Source: Sinohyriopsis cumingii
Taxonomy: Eukaryota; Mollusca; Bivalvia; Unionida; Unionidae
Reading direction: 5' to 3'
Assembly: GCA_028554795.2 (NCBI GenBank)
Contig: CM068829.1
Coordinates: forward strand, 132,271,325 to 132,335,324
Length of the DNA stretch: 64,000 nucleotides
The stretch's first letter is position 1, and each line of letters opens with the position of its first letter. Below are positions 11,878 through 22,964 of the stretch, in pieces. The position numbers and the translations under genes were made by a program. The notes under the pieces were generated by a model. It made no database searches and had not been told where the DNA came from. It saw nothing but the letters and a program-made list of their open reading frames with translations.

Positions 11878-12443
11878 CTATGTTTCTTGTGTATAATAAG
11901 ATACAGTGAAACTTGTTTTAAGGAACACCTTCATATAACTTACATCTTCTCCAGTACCGGAAGCATTAATCACCAATGTCTTAAAATATCCATACATGTT
12001 TCATTTCTAATCAAATGCACCTCAACGTAAAGACACAATTGTACCGTTCCACGTGTTTTCAGTATAGATGGATCTGTTTTTGGTTCATTATATGTTCTTC
12101 AGTCGCGATACCTTCTGCGAGGAGAGAAATGCATATTAATTTATCTGTACAAGGCATGATAATACAACAAAAAAATATTACTTTAGAAAAAAACGAAATG
12201 AGGATCCGGGTATATCTGCATGTAACCAGTTGTTATTGATACTCCCATCTTCGAAATCGGTCCAAGTGTTAGTCTGAACTTTGTATTTAGATGGCTGGAC
12301 TGCTATATTATGAATATCAGATTACAGTCCTTATATATAATATGGAATGAGATGAAACCACGGCATAGCTTGATCGCGTTGAACATAGCGTAACAGAATA
12401 AAGCGACAGTACCTTACATTATGCTCAAATGATTTCGATTGGA

Positions 12444-12446
<3 letters not shown>
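11878..12446. other. No gene seen
   Basis: A 74-codon frame at 12015-12239 has a hydrophobic stretch but no recognisable domain. Confidence 0.3.

Positions 12447-12527
<81 letters not shown>
12447..12527. repeat. (TA)n microsatellite
   Basis: About 40 uninterrupted TA dinucleotides. Confidence 0.97.
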
Positions 12528-12530
<3 letters not shown>

Positions 12531-15109
12531 TTTTATTCTTAACAACCAAAATGTGTTTCGTCTATATGGAAAGTGTTTGTGGTCCCCATGGCCAACCTTT
12601 CTCGAGAGTTAGTAATATCCCGGAAGGACGACATGCCATTTAGCTATAATACCCAATGACGGGTCAGAGGTTATTATTATTTGCATACGATAGGCTACAA
12701 TGCAGTCCAATGAATCTTAACACCTATGAAATGCTGGCTTTCTTTGCCGAAGTAAAAAGTCAGATTTTGAGCTGTCTTTCAATCCATCCCTAACCCCTTG
12801 TCCAGTCAAACGTATAACATTCGATGAATGTAATCGTGTACTATAAAATCTTTGTCTGACTTGAGAAGAGCAATGGAGAAGCGTAGATGACTTTTTAGGT
12901 AAATTATTGATAGTTTTTTTTTAGATCACCCATTTTGTTTTAAAACTAATATTGGTATTATTCGGTTGATCACCCTTTCCCCTTATTTGCGGAGAAAAGA
13001 AAAAAAAAGATATGGCATAGTTCACAGTCCGATATTAGTCAGGATCACTCGTGCATAACATTAAAACCTCTAGAGCGAACTGCTGTTACTTCTCTTAAGT
13101 TAAGACTCGACACAGAACCTCGTTGTCTTTTGGCTTCGTCTTTCCTCAGAATAGTATAATCGTTTTATACTGTAGATTAATCGCGCTTGATTTTTATAGG
13201 ATACCCTCTTCCCCCGAGGTATTTTTTCTGGTGGTACATATTACGGTACTGTTTCACAGAACCGTTAGTTAGTTACTTTACGGGAGTAAAGAAATTACAG
13301 AAATTCTTGAGTAATTTTGTTACGAATTTAAAGTTCTTAGCATAAAATTTTCTTTTTTTATTGTATTTACTTGCCTATAAATCAGATCAAGATTTTTTCG
13401 ATATCTGATACGTATCGCCGTATGTTCAATAATACAATGTTAAAGATTTTGTTTGTGGTACGCATCTCTCTCTCTCTAAAGGTCGAGATATTTGTTATAT
13501 TTTGTGAAGAGAAAGGACACTGCGCTCAAGGATGTCAATGATGTCAAAGACAAGGAACTCTTATAAAAGAGAAATGTGAGATAAATATTAGATAAAGATT
13601 AGATATTAGACAAAGATTAGATACCTAGATAGATACATATTATCATTGTCATGAAAAAGACAATGGTCGACAGAGCATCTAAAAAAACTGAAGAAAAAAA
13701 AATGAGGAAATAGCAATAAGAAAATAAACTTCCCTTTCCAGCAATGAAATTAAAGAAATTCGAATCAAAACATGCAGCAGAAATGTGGGACTTTACACCA
13801 AAGCTGGACTTTGATCGGGATGTAAATCTTGGGGATATATGTTCTCGAACTTTGATGGAGAAAATATACCATAAAATGTAAGTTTATCAGCCTTTTAGAC
13901 AAAGTAGGAATACGAGATCCTCATCTTGAATCTACAAACCTAAAAATCTCTCATATTTTCTGCGTGACTTATATATCTGTTCACCGTCTATATCTCAATA
14001 ATCCCCCATATCTCTCTTTCTCTGACACCTGTATCGGGAGTCAAATTACCCGCACACCACGTACGGATAATGAACAATTAATAATGATTACAATAATAAT
14101 AATAATAATAATATATGATCTGTAGTCACTTTGTCTTAAGAAACTAAAAATGGTAACCCCCAGCTCTCTCTCTCTCTCTCTTGAACAAACTACACCCGTC
14201 AGAAGTTGAATCTCTAAAAAATGGCAGTACCTGGTGCATATCTTGAATGATGTTTTAGCCTAAAGCAAAATATTTCTTTATTTTTTTTATTGGCTTAATT
14301 TATTTTGTAATAGTGAATGATCCAATTATGCCTCATTCTTTTCTTTTTTAAACAGCAGCCGTGTAAGACGTGTTCTTTGTTGTTCTGTGGAGCAAATTAA
14401 CTGCCTTTCATATTTCCTGCCAAAATAGAATCAACATTGTTACTAAATGAGCAAGTCTGGCTTGACTTAGGGTGAACGTTTTGTTTTGTAAATTTACTTA
14501 ATTGCATGTAACAAATTCATATGCCTAAACCACATACACTAATTGGTAATCTTGTCTTACTTTACAACGTTGCCAACCTTATAAATATGTTCATGTTTAA
14601 TATTCGGTATTTGTAGATGAGAAAGAAGGGAAAGCCCTAACCTCCCTCTTCATTTATTATTGTTTAAGTGACCGGAGATTATTAAAGCGATGTTGATTTT
14701 GAAAAAAAGTATTGAATTTTGTTTTCAAACATTTTTAGACTCTCTTTTCTCTCTCTCTCTCTCTCTGTTTCAGACACACATGGACAGAAAGAAAGACAGA
14801 CACCTCTTCTTTTAGATTCTACCATGTGTACCTGACATGACATATATGTAAACAATACGAAGGTAGAGGAGAGTATGAACATTATAAATGGGGTGTAGAG
14901 GATATTACTTCATAAGAGATGTCATAGGGTGGTAAGGGGAGATGAAGAATCTAGTTAAAACGGGGTTAAATTCCATTTTATAACCATTATTTTACATCCT
15001 ACAATATGGGGTCGGTAAATGAGTTAGTTTCTGGAAACTGCCAATGGAATCAGGAATGCTCTATGAGTTTTGTATATATATTTTTATGAGGATAGTCAGA
15101 AATCCTTTT
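12528..15109. other. Non-coding, with minor simple repeats
   Basis: Holds a short GATAAAGATTAGATATTAGA-type tandem near 13575-13640, (AAT)n near 14092-14112 and (TC)n at about 14164-14180 and 14745-14766. No coding signal recognised. Confidence 0.5.
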
Positions 15110-15606
15110 AGTGATGAACTGTGTGCTGGATATGAAATAAAAATCGATAGCAGAAAACTGGTCGCTGGTAGCAGATACATGGTTGGTGAGTAGTAGATAA
15201 CTGGATGTTGATAGTGGCTAATTGCTTGGTGGATATCAGATAACCGGTGAGGGCAGTATATAACTGGTTGGCAGGTAGTAGATAACCTTGTGTTGATAGT
15301 TGAAAATTGGTTGCTGGATAACTGTTCTGTGGATAGTAGATCACTGGGTGATGTTAGTTTATAATAGGTTGGTTAGTGGACAGAAGATCACTGGGTGCTG
15401 TTAGCTTAAAATAGGTTGGTTAGTGGATAGAATATTACTAAATGATGATAGTAGATAATAGTCAATAGAAGATGAATGGGTGACGGGAGCGGATAACTGA
15501 TTAATGCTTAATGGATAATTGAGTGTTGATACTGTATAACTAGTTGCCGGATAGTAAATCACTGGGTGCTAGATAGTAGATAACTGGTTGGTGAATAGTA
15601 CATAAA
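15110..15606 (+). repeat. Minisatellite, GGATAGTAGATAACTGGTTGG unit (left part)
   Basis: Roughly 15 diverged units containing GATAGTAGAT(A/C)ACTGG(T/G)TG with T/G-rich spacers. The array stops exactly at the Polinton border, and the same unit resumes at 32643 on the other side, so the Polinton inserted into this array. Confidence 0.8.
15602..15606 (+). repeat. Target-site duplication, left copy (ATAAA)
   Basis: ATAAA directly precedes the left terminal repeat and directly follows the right one (32634-32638). Polintons usually make 6-bp duplications (family knowledge); only 5 bases match here. Confidence 0.6.
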
Positions 15607-15814
15607 AGCAGCAGAGGGGGCTAACAGACCTTTTGCTGAAACGTAACTTTGAAAACTAAAAACCCAATACGAAAAATAAGATCACTGACGTTAAACCAAA
15701 GCCTCTAACTTACCGAGACTTTCTCTAATTGGGTTACTTTTTTGGGGTCAAAATTTGTATGTTTATTTGTTTACCCACCGGACGTCTAATTGAGGTCGCG
15801 CCCCCTCTGCTGCT
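15607..15814 (+). repeat. Polinton left terminal inverted repeat, 208 bp
   Basis: Matches the reverse complement of 32426-32633 at roughly 90% with a few small indels. It begins AGCAGCAGAGGGGG and ends CCCCCTCTGCTGCT, so the repeat is itself bounded by 14-bp inverted repeats. Similarity continues about 6 bases further inward (ATAATT). Confidence 0.95.
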
Positions 15815-15859
15815 ATAATTTTAACTAAACATTTTATCAAGACCCACACGATACCTTGT

Positions 15860-16504
15860 TCAAGGGTCGTGTAAATTTATTGTTATAAATCCGTGTGGAG
15901 TAGCTTGTGCTTTTGAAAAGAAATTTTTAAATTTAATTATATCCATATCTCCGCTGCACCAAGTTTGATGAATATTTCTCATAGTATGTGTATCAACTCC
16001 GTTAAATACAACTAAAATATTACAGTTGTCTCTAATTACTTTAGGTATTTGTGTATTTCGTTGAGTGACATAAATTATATCAGTATTTTTATGCCTACCT
16101 CGTGAAAATATTCTAGCTGGATTTGATTGTTTATCCAGCATTACGTCGTCATATACAACTAAATTATTAATAAATCCATCTAGTTCATCTACGGACGGTG
16201 CTTCATCAATAATAGTTATAAAATTAATAATATCATAGCAATCTTCATTTAACAATTTCACATTTTCATTAAAATCTTTAAGTACATCATAACATCTTTG
16301 ATCATCAACTGATGATGCAACTAAATATAACGTATCCCACTTTAGCCATCTCATTATCAAATTAAACAGTAATTGCGTTTTACCAGACCCAGACGGGCCT
16401 ATTATAATCATTCTGATGGAATGCGGTAATGCTGAAATATGTTTTACTGGCTCTTGCTTTCGTGTCGCTGAGAAATCAATTACATCCATATTATTAATAT
16501 ACAT
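15860..16504 (-). CDS. Polinton A32-type packaging ATPase
   Basis: An uninterrupted 214-codon frame on the minus strand, starting at ATG 16504. It encodes an FtsK/HerA-superfamily genome-packaging ATPase like poxvirus A32. Walker A is GPSGSGKT at residues 36-43 and Walker B is LVVYDD at about 115-120, followed by an IIYVTQRNTQIP segment that fits the sensor region. In this family it pumps the DNA into the capsid using ATP. Length fits the family. It lies next to the left terminal repeat (stop 46 bases from it) and is divergent from the zinc-ribbon/PLA2 gene, sharing 2 bases at the starts. It is the only core gene of the element still open from end to end, so I list it as CDS, but expression is unlikely in such a decayed copy. 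Confidence 0.9.
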   Translation of the reverse strand: MYINNMDVIDFSATRKQEPVKHISALPHSIRMIIIGPSGSGKTQLLFNLIMRWLKWDTLYLVASSVDDQRCYDVLKDFNENVKLLNEDCYDIINFITIIDEAPSVDELDGFINNLVVYDDVMLDKQSNPARIFSRGRHKNTDIIYVTQRNTQIPKVIRDNCNILVVFNGVDTHTMRNIHQTWCSGDMDIIKFKNFFSKAQATPHGFITINLHDP

Positions 16505-16782
16505 GAATCTATATTGTTTGTGTTGTAGAGTTAAAACTCAAACCACTGATTTAGTCACGGTTACAACAAAAAATAAAAAAATAGCATACGGTGGAAGATG
16601 TGCAATATGTAACAGAAAAATGTTTTCGTTTTTACCTAGAATTCAACGTAAAGACGTTGATGATATTGCTACATTAATGTCAAAATTTTCCAGGAATACC
16701 ATGGGCTAAATACCCAGGAGAAATAACATCTTACAGGATATAATTATTGTGGTCCTGGTACCCGACTTGATATTCCACTTGA

Positions 16783-18013
16783 GAACAACTCGATAACTGC
16801 CTGCGTTCATTGCTTGAGAAACATGCTCCAGCTACCAAGTGCAGAGTATCAATTCAAAAGTGTTCTCCACGGTATAGCAGTGTTAGGGACCAGCTTCGCA
16901 CTGCTAAAAGAGACCGCCGTAAAGCTGAGAGGCTTTGGCTTCCACCACTCACTCTCAAGTGTCATAGATCATCATCCAGTGTCTCACCAATTGTACGCTG
17001 ATGACACCCAAGTATACAAATCTAGCCACCCAACTGAAGTTGATGCATTTCTGATGTGAAATCATGGATGACATGTAACAAGCTGCAGATGAATGATGAT
17101 AAAACTGAGGCCATTCTGGTCACAACACAAAGACTTTCTCATTCACATCCTTTACCTCAAACAATAAATATCAGCAACACCAACATTAATTCACACAGTC
17201 AGTACGAAATCTAGGTGTTACTCTGGACAGTACTCTCACATTACACCAACATGTCATGAACATATGCAAGGCTGCATATCTTGAGCTGAGACGCATCAGC
17301 TCAGTTCGCAAATATCTTTCAGTTGATGTCACTAAAACACTTGTGTGTTCATTAGTACTTTCAAGACTGGACTATTCTAACTCAATTCTGTCTGGTTCAT
17401 CTCAATATCTACTAAAGAAACTTCTCAAAGTTCAAAACACAGCTGCTCGGATCATACTTAGAGTACCACGATCAGACCACACCTCCCCGCTGCCCTGTAC
17501 CCTACACTGGCTATCCATTCGATTCAGAATCAAGCACAAAATTTGTTCTCTGTGCTACGTTTCACTGTCGGACTCTAGTCCAACATACCTATCCGACCTC
17601 ACCCATGTGTACACACCAGCAAGATACTTACGCTTCTCTTCTGACAATCGTATACTCATTATTCCCACTATGAAAACAAAGTCATATGGACAGCGTTCTT
17701 TTACATACCAGGGCCCAGCAACGTGGAATGAATTGCCCACTGAACCTAGACACAAAGACACAGTGATCACATTCAAGAGGGCTCTCAAAACTCACCTATT
17801 TCGACTGCAAGAACAAACTTAAAGACTGAATAATGTTTCCTACCTGAAATATTCTCAGCATGTTTTTTAATGTTTTCTAATTTCATGGTGTTTGTTTTGT
17901 AATCATAGTATTGTATGTTTTTTATCTTATAGGTGTTGTCTAATGTTGTAAAGCGCTTAGAGCTTCTAAAGGTTAGGCGCTATACAAAGTCCTCATTATT
18001 GTTATTATTATTA
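16783..18013 (+). mobile_element. CR1/L2-like LINE, copy 2, internally deleted, inside the Polinton
   Basis: Plus-strand copy ending in (ATT)n near 17995-18013. Its 5' part matches 60490-60655 of the long copy (reverse complement). At about 16948 it then jumps to the region equivalent to 59480, so about 1 kb carrying most of the RT is missing. A smaller deletion at about 17047 removed some 28 bases between two TGC triplets. It splits the PLA2 gene. Confidence 0.9.
17256..17822 (+). pseudogene. LINE reverse transcriptase C-terminal fragment, copy 2
   Basis: An open 188-codon frame covers the thumb and C-terminal region of the LINE protein (LVLSRLDYSNSIL, KVQNTAARIIL, TWNELPTE and the THLFRLQEQT end). 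The YADDTQVY catalytic block is present upstream at about 16995-17020, but blocks A and B are deleted, so no active enzyme can be made. Confidence 0.85.
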
Positions 18014-18232
18014 TAACCAAGATCAACCAAAGCCTGGAGAGTATCCAATAAACGCAATTAATCAAGCATGTCACGCTCATGATGTAGCGTATAAAAGCAA
18101 AAACCTACAAGATAGACATATTGCAGATGTGAAGTTGATTCATTCGTTAAATTCCATAAAAAAATAAATCTGTCAGAGAATCATTAGCTAATTGGTTTTT
18201 AAGATCTACGATGAAAGGTAAACTAGCATTAG

Positions 18233-19230
18233 GTGCCGGTAATTAATCAACCAATTATTAAAATATTGGAATCAATTTATTATAGTCCAAGGGAATACTG
18301 GAGAGGTAGAGCAGCAATTAGTAAACTTGCTGATGCAGCAGTTGTCGAACTTTCTGCCGCCGCAAATTGGTTAGCACCACAAAGCAATATGGCAAATTTT
18401 CTACCACCGCCTAAACAAATTCAGCATGAACGCTTTGATGTCAGCACTCCTAATGAAGTTCATCAAGCAGATATTTTGTTTTTACCGTATGATACTATCA
18501 AAATTGGTAGACATCAAGTAAGGTACAAATACGCGTCGACTGTCGTCGATGTTGCAAGTAGGTACAAAGAAGCAGAGCCACTATCAGCTGAAACAGCTGT
18601 TGAAGTTGTATCTGCTTTAGAGCGAATTTACCAACGAGGACCCTTACGATGGTCACAACTATTACAAGTTGATCCTGACAAGGAATTTCTTGGTGCATTA
18701 TCATCTCTGATGAAAAATCATGATGTCAAAATTAAACGAGGACATACTGAAATTCATCGTGATCAGGCAATTGTTGAAAGATTTAATCGAACAATGGCTG
18801 AACGGTTATTTGGATATCAGTATGCGAAGGAAATAATTGAGGATACGAGATCTCGCGAATTGGTTACTAGATTACCAGGTGTGATAGCTGCATTAAATAA
18901 TGAAATTACTCAAACAACTTCCATGAAACCTATTAATGCAATTACAAAATACATATACAAATAAAAAGAAATGATTTTTCAAAACAACCAGTATTAGGTA
19001 ATGTTACTGTCAGGTATTTATATGAATCCGGTGAACTTGAAGGCGGTAAAATAAGAGCGACTGATCCTATTTGGAGTGTAACGACGCATACAATATCTAG
19101 CGTGGTAAGATCTACTGGTAGACCCGCAATCAACAGACTAGATTCAACTGCTCCTCAGCATGGATTTGTACGTGAACAATTACAAGTAATTTCCAAAGAC
19201 ACACAATTACCACCGCGTTCACTTAACTAG
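18233..19230 (+). pseudogene. Polinton rve-family integrase
   Basis: A frame of about 243 codons (18233-18964), then after a single-base shift near 18945 a further C-terminal part to a TAG at 19228-19230. The N-terminal region has the IYYSP start typical of Polinton integrases. The catalytic core shows HQAD (first Asp, about residue 80), VDPDKEF (second Asp, about 147) and VERFN (Glu, about 182), a D-D-E spacing near 35. The C-terminal part reads as a chromodomain/SH3-like tail. The enzyme would insert the linear element into host DNA with a short duplication. No ATG starts the conserved region; the frame opens with GTG, so the start codon appears lost. It overlaps the end of the polymerase gene on the other strand by 8 bases. 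Confidence 0.88.
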
Positions 19231-19453
19231 CACCTCGACGTCGGTTACATTCAAGACAGGTCAGCATCACATTTTCGCGTGTATGACCAAACTTGCTATT
19301 AATTCTGTCTACGGTAAATTGTCTTGGATCATTACTTGAGTATCGCCACAACATTACTGTGTTACAGCTCGCACAATGATTATTTTGCTGTTGTTTCAGC
19401 GTCATTATAAATTCAGCATCAAGGTCAAAGTCGCGTGTATTTTTTTTTGTCAC
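19223..19453 (-). pseudogene. HNH nuclease domain at the C terminus of the polymerase-helicase gene
   Basis: An HNH/His-Me finger fold is readable: CASC, then FTVDRINS, GHTRENV and LTCLECNRR. It is separated from the helicase by a single-base shift at a run of eight T/A bases (19440-19448). The stop at 19223-19225 overlaps the integrase stop tail to tail. Confidence 0.75.
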
Positions 19454-20555
19454 ACTGTTTATTGCTAACTAATTTTTTTCGTATTATATCATTGTCAATA
19501 ACAGCGCCAGTGGTTTCTGTAACGTCTATAATAACCCTCCGCAACTGAGATATTCTTCTAACTCTAGACACTACGAGATAAACTAAATTTGACCATTCGA
19601 TACGATCATCGACAATCCAAATTCGCGTATCAGAAATAGATAACCCTTCAAATGAATGAATCGTCATTGCGTATCCTAGCGTCCACGGTGATTTGTCAGT
19701 AGATAACGCGTTCTCAACAACATTGACATCAACTAAAACAATATAATTTAGTACAAGATTTTGTTTCTCTGACGATCCTGGTATATCAATGTCGATATTC
19801 TGCCTTCAGGTATTAGCCTGCCGATAACACAGCGGCACTGTTTATACTGGAAATTTGTCTTTATGTAACATAAATAATTGTTGTTGAAGTTTATCACGAA
19901 CTATTTTTCTACTTGCAACTATCAACTAATTTGGTCTCCATAAATTCCAAAATTTGCTCATATGAGTTTCTGAAATTATATCACGCATTATTTCACATTG
20001 ACTTTTATTCGGTTGTAGCCTGATTAATTTTTAAACTCTCTTGATTCTGTATCAAGTGCTCTATGATCATCGGTTATTTCCTCATAATAATCCACGAAAT
20101 TCCTCAGATATTCGTGTGGAGACAATTCAACATAGGGCGGTGGTTGACCGTGATCGCCGCACATTATTACAGTAGTATTTTTTGTCAATAACCAATCAAG
20201 GAATTTTTTTTAATGTTTCTAACGACACTGTACATATTTCATCCCAAACAATTATCTTTGGAATGTATTTCTCTCCCATTCGATCAGGAGTCCATGCTTC
20301 TCCTTTCCATCGAAAAAACCATGATAAGTGGACGATTTAATATTTCTTTCTCTCATTAAGATAAACAGTTATATATCTTGCTACGGGATCATACACTGAC
20401 GGTGGAGATGATAGCTATAATGTCTGATATTTTCTGCAATAAGTATCTCTGATTTCAACATCAGCGGATTCAGAATAATGGAGTATATTTTCTTGTTTTA
20501 TTCTCCATTCGCCCCAGGATGCATACGCATCAATATTTAATTTTTTTCAACAATC
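19425..20555 (-). pseudogene. SF1 helicase domain of the polymerase gene
   Basis: After the polymerase region the minus strand shows FFRWKG and WTPDRMG, then motif II IIVWDE (about 20255), motif III CGDHGQPPP (about 20160) and the C-terminal MTIHSFEGLSI plus VSRVRR motifs (19560-19667). These are the ordered motifs of Pif1/RecD-like superfamily 1 helicases. The Walker A motif expected between SVYDPVARYITVYLN and FFRW (about 20330-20400) is not found in any frame, so that part seems deleted. Confidence 0.75.
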
Positions 20556-22548
20556 CTAAATGTTTATATCAATATAAAACGAATTCGTAGCGACTCTAAC
20601 CGCAAACATTAAAACTCTGTTTATCATCGATAATATATTTATTGAAACGTACGCGAGCATTGAAGATCTTAAATGAGTAAATTGTGGTAACTCACCGTCC
20701 ATATAGCTCACAATTGTACCTAATTTAGTTCCATTTGGCAAGAAAGCTATTTCTCGACTTAGAAATGTATTTTTCTTCGTTGTATCAGCAATTATAATAT
20801 CTAGCTCAGCATCGTCTATAATCAGTCTTGTACATTGTCGTTTATGATCATATGATCCTCCCTGCGTAAATTTACCGTTTATTTTTCTGCTGAGATCTTT
20901 TGGGATTGTATTTATATAATCGGTTGTATCAGGATTTTCATCATCAGAATAATTTTTTGTTGTGGTAACCAAACTTCGGTATGTTTTCGATATGATCTAA
21001 TTGCTTCACTTACTGTCAGAAATATCAGTATTTTTACATCGAGCATATATCGTAATAATACTATTGGTGCCCACATTTTTTCTGAAAAATGCTTCCCAAA
21101 CCAGACATAACAAATTGGATGAAGTCCTTAAGCAAACTCTAATGACTCGATACAAACGAATCCAGTCAAATCAAAATCTGGTAATGGTCGGTTTATCGAT
21201 ACTCTGGTCATTTCGTGTGTCGGATGGCCGAATCTATTAAAATGTACAGAACATTCTCCCATTCCAAGAAAACTTCCCAGATAACATGCAACCATATCAA
21301 CTGAGATAACATCTCTGTGATCGTATTTACTATTCCACAATCAATTGTGTCCGTATTCGACACAATTCGATATTATATCATCATGAAAATGAAACCGAGT
21401 TGGTTTCCACGAATCTCTTTCTCTCTAGCAAAATGAGCCGCGACTGAAGGAACAGTAAAACAATTACTCAATAATTGCTCAGCATCATTAGTACATCGCA
21501 ATGCAAGATTTATCATTTTTGCATGAAGGGAATCTGTTCGATAAATAACGCCATTAGGCCTTACAAACTGATCAAATTTACTTTCTTCTTACATGAAGAT
21601 ACTTCCATCTGGACTAATAAATTCATTGTCGTTTTCAGAACTCTGAAATAACCATACCGATACAGGATCTTTTTACTTACTTCGGTAGTAAAATCAAACA
21701 TATCTCCTTTGAAAAATTTAACAGTTCGATTTCGTGGAAATATTGTTACTGCATTAGTCCACGCATCGCATTGTGATCAATAATTTCGATAGAAGTTCCT
21801 TTTGATTTATATTTCGATTCGTACAAAATCTCTCCGGTTATCGTTTTTTGGGAATTTTAGTTTTTTTTTCTAGCTACGCGACATCTTTGATAGACGCTCC
21901 TGTGTCTTTAACTATTTCTCCCGACTCGTTTATTATTTTTCGTCTTTTGTCCGTTAGACCGTTTCACGAGTCGAAACGGTAAAATGTTCTGTTACTCGTT
22001 CGGCTACACAATTCAGTCTTGAAAAATTCATCGGCTTTAGATTATCAACGCTGGATTTTCATTCATCGGATAAATTCCATAAATAACCGCGGTTACAGTA
22101 TACGCTCTTTCATAATACGGATTGTCAATACCAGTCAACATTCCAGGTTTGGAATTTTTACTCAGTATGGCAATTATTTCATTATGAAGGACAGGATCAT
22201 ATTTGTCACAGATAATCCAGTTGTCCGTTTCTGCTAGTACAATAAATTTTACTTTAAAAAAATATTTTCGATTGTCGAGATAATTAATGATAGTTGCCGC
22301 TCGTTTGTCGTTCATCGTAGCATCGACATCATCGGTGATTTTGAGCGTTGAGCACACGTGAGATGCGCCATCTTTGCTAAATTCCTTCTTGGCGACGTAA
22401 TTTCATTAATCAAACTTTTATTGTTCGGATCAACCAGAACTTTAATCGGTAAGTCAGGAAATATTCTGTCAAGATTAAATTTATCTTCAGAAGGCTTGAT
22501 CTTGGATAATCTCTCAAATTCGTACATATTGTAATTAAGACAAACATT

Positions 22549-22552
<4 letters not shown>

Positions 22553-22630
<78 letters not shown>
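22553..22630. repeat. (TA)n microsatellite next to the polymerase start
   Basis: About 39 TA units, some 25 bases upstream of the PolB start on the minus strand. Confidence 0.97.
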
Positions 22631-22631
<1 letters not shown>

Positions 22632-22632
<1 letters not shown>

Positions 22633-22863
22633 GACTCAAGCAAAGGACAAATGCAAGTGGCTGATGATAGGTTCCTTGACTCCTTGTAACAAAGCCTTCG
22701 TAAACAATTCTGCGGACATCATTTGCAAAGCGATCGTAATGAAAGTTTAGGACCAAAACCGCTTTTGAAATGCGGTGTTGGAGTTAGAAGAAACACGTTG
22801 TTGTCTGTACAATGTGGTGGTAAAAAATATAGAGAACTGAAAAGATACTATGATAAAAAATAA
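22632..22863 (+). pseudogene. Small hypothetical Polinton gene fragment
   Basis: A plus-strand frame is open except for one TAA and ends in a basic tail (KKYRELKRYYDKK) at 22863. Family not recognised. The upstream part may be hidden by the (TA)n tract. The opposite strand also has an open stretch here, so the coding direction is uncertain. Confidence 0.3.
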
Positions 22864-22964
22864 TGACAGTGACAGGGTTATAAAAATCGTAGAAGATTAT
22901 CTAACTAGACTCTCAAAGTAATAATTGAGACAAATTATTATTTAAACAAATGATATTATGTAAA

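Larger units (their letters stand above)
16503..18246 (+). pseudogene. Zinc-ribbon plus parvovirus-type phospholipase A2 protein, split by a LINE
   Basis: Starts at ATG 16503, head-to-head with the ATPase. The first 45 codons hold two CxxC pairs (C-L-C-C and C-A-I-C) spaced as in a small zinc ribbon. Two single-base frameshifts at about 16690 and 16728 follow, then a PLA2 calcium loop with Y-x-x-CGPGT-x-L-D at 16739-16771. A LINE (16783-18013) interrupts it. Beyond the LINE the same domain resumes with the catalytic pair H-D (codons at 18078-18083) and the Tyr four residues later, then a basic helix. Another frameshift lies in an A run at 18158-18164 and the stop is at 18244-18246. In parvovirus capsids this domain helps virions leave endosomes (family knowledge); a virion role here is inferred. 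Confidence 0.8.
19223..22527 (-). pseudogene. Protein-primed DNA polymerase B fused to SF1 helicase and HNH nuclease
   Basis: About 3.3 kb on the minus strand, equal to some 1,100 codons, broken into many frames. From the N terminus: start near 22527 (MYEFERL), a poorly preserved exonuclease/TPR region at 21345-22357, polymerase motif A with SVDMVACY at about 21280, motif B with LRSSMLAYVSINIL at about 20650, and motif C with RVATNSFYID at about 20585. The motif C Asp is replaced by Asn. After motif C the reading continues through a SWGEWR segment into a helicase and an HNH domain (separate entries). Protein-primed PolB copies linear genomes from a terminal protein (family knowledge). At least six frameshifts or stops make it dead. 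Start choice is uncertain because a (TA)n tract lies directly upstream. Confidence 0.85.

Noticed and set aside
12331..12643. Open frames rich in alternating Ile and Tyr
   Set aside because: They are translations of the (TA)n tract and not proteins. The same holds at 22535-22756, 24566-24757 and 52507-52749.
15108..15344. 78-codon frame with a repeated Q-L-S-T pattern
   Set aside because: Produced by the GATAGTAGAT minisatellite.
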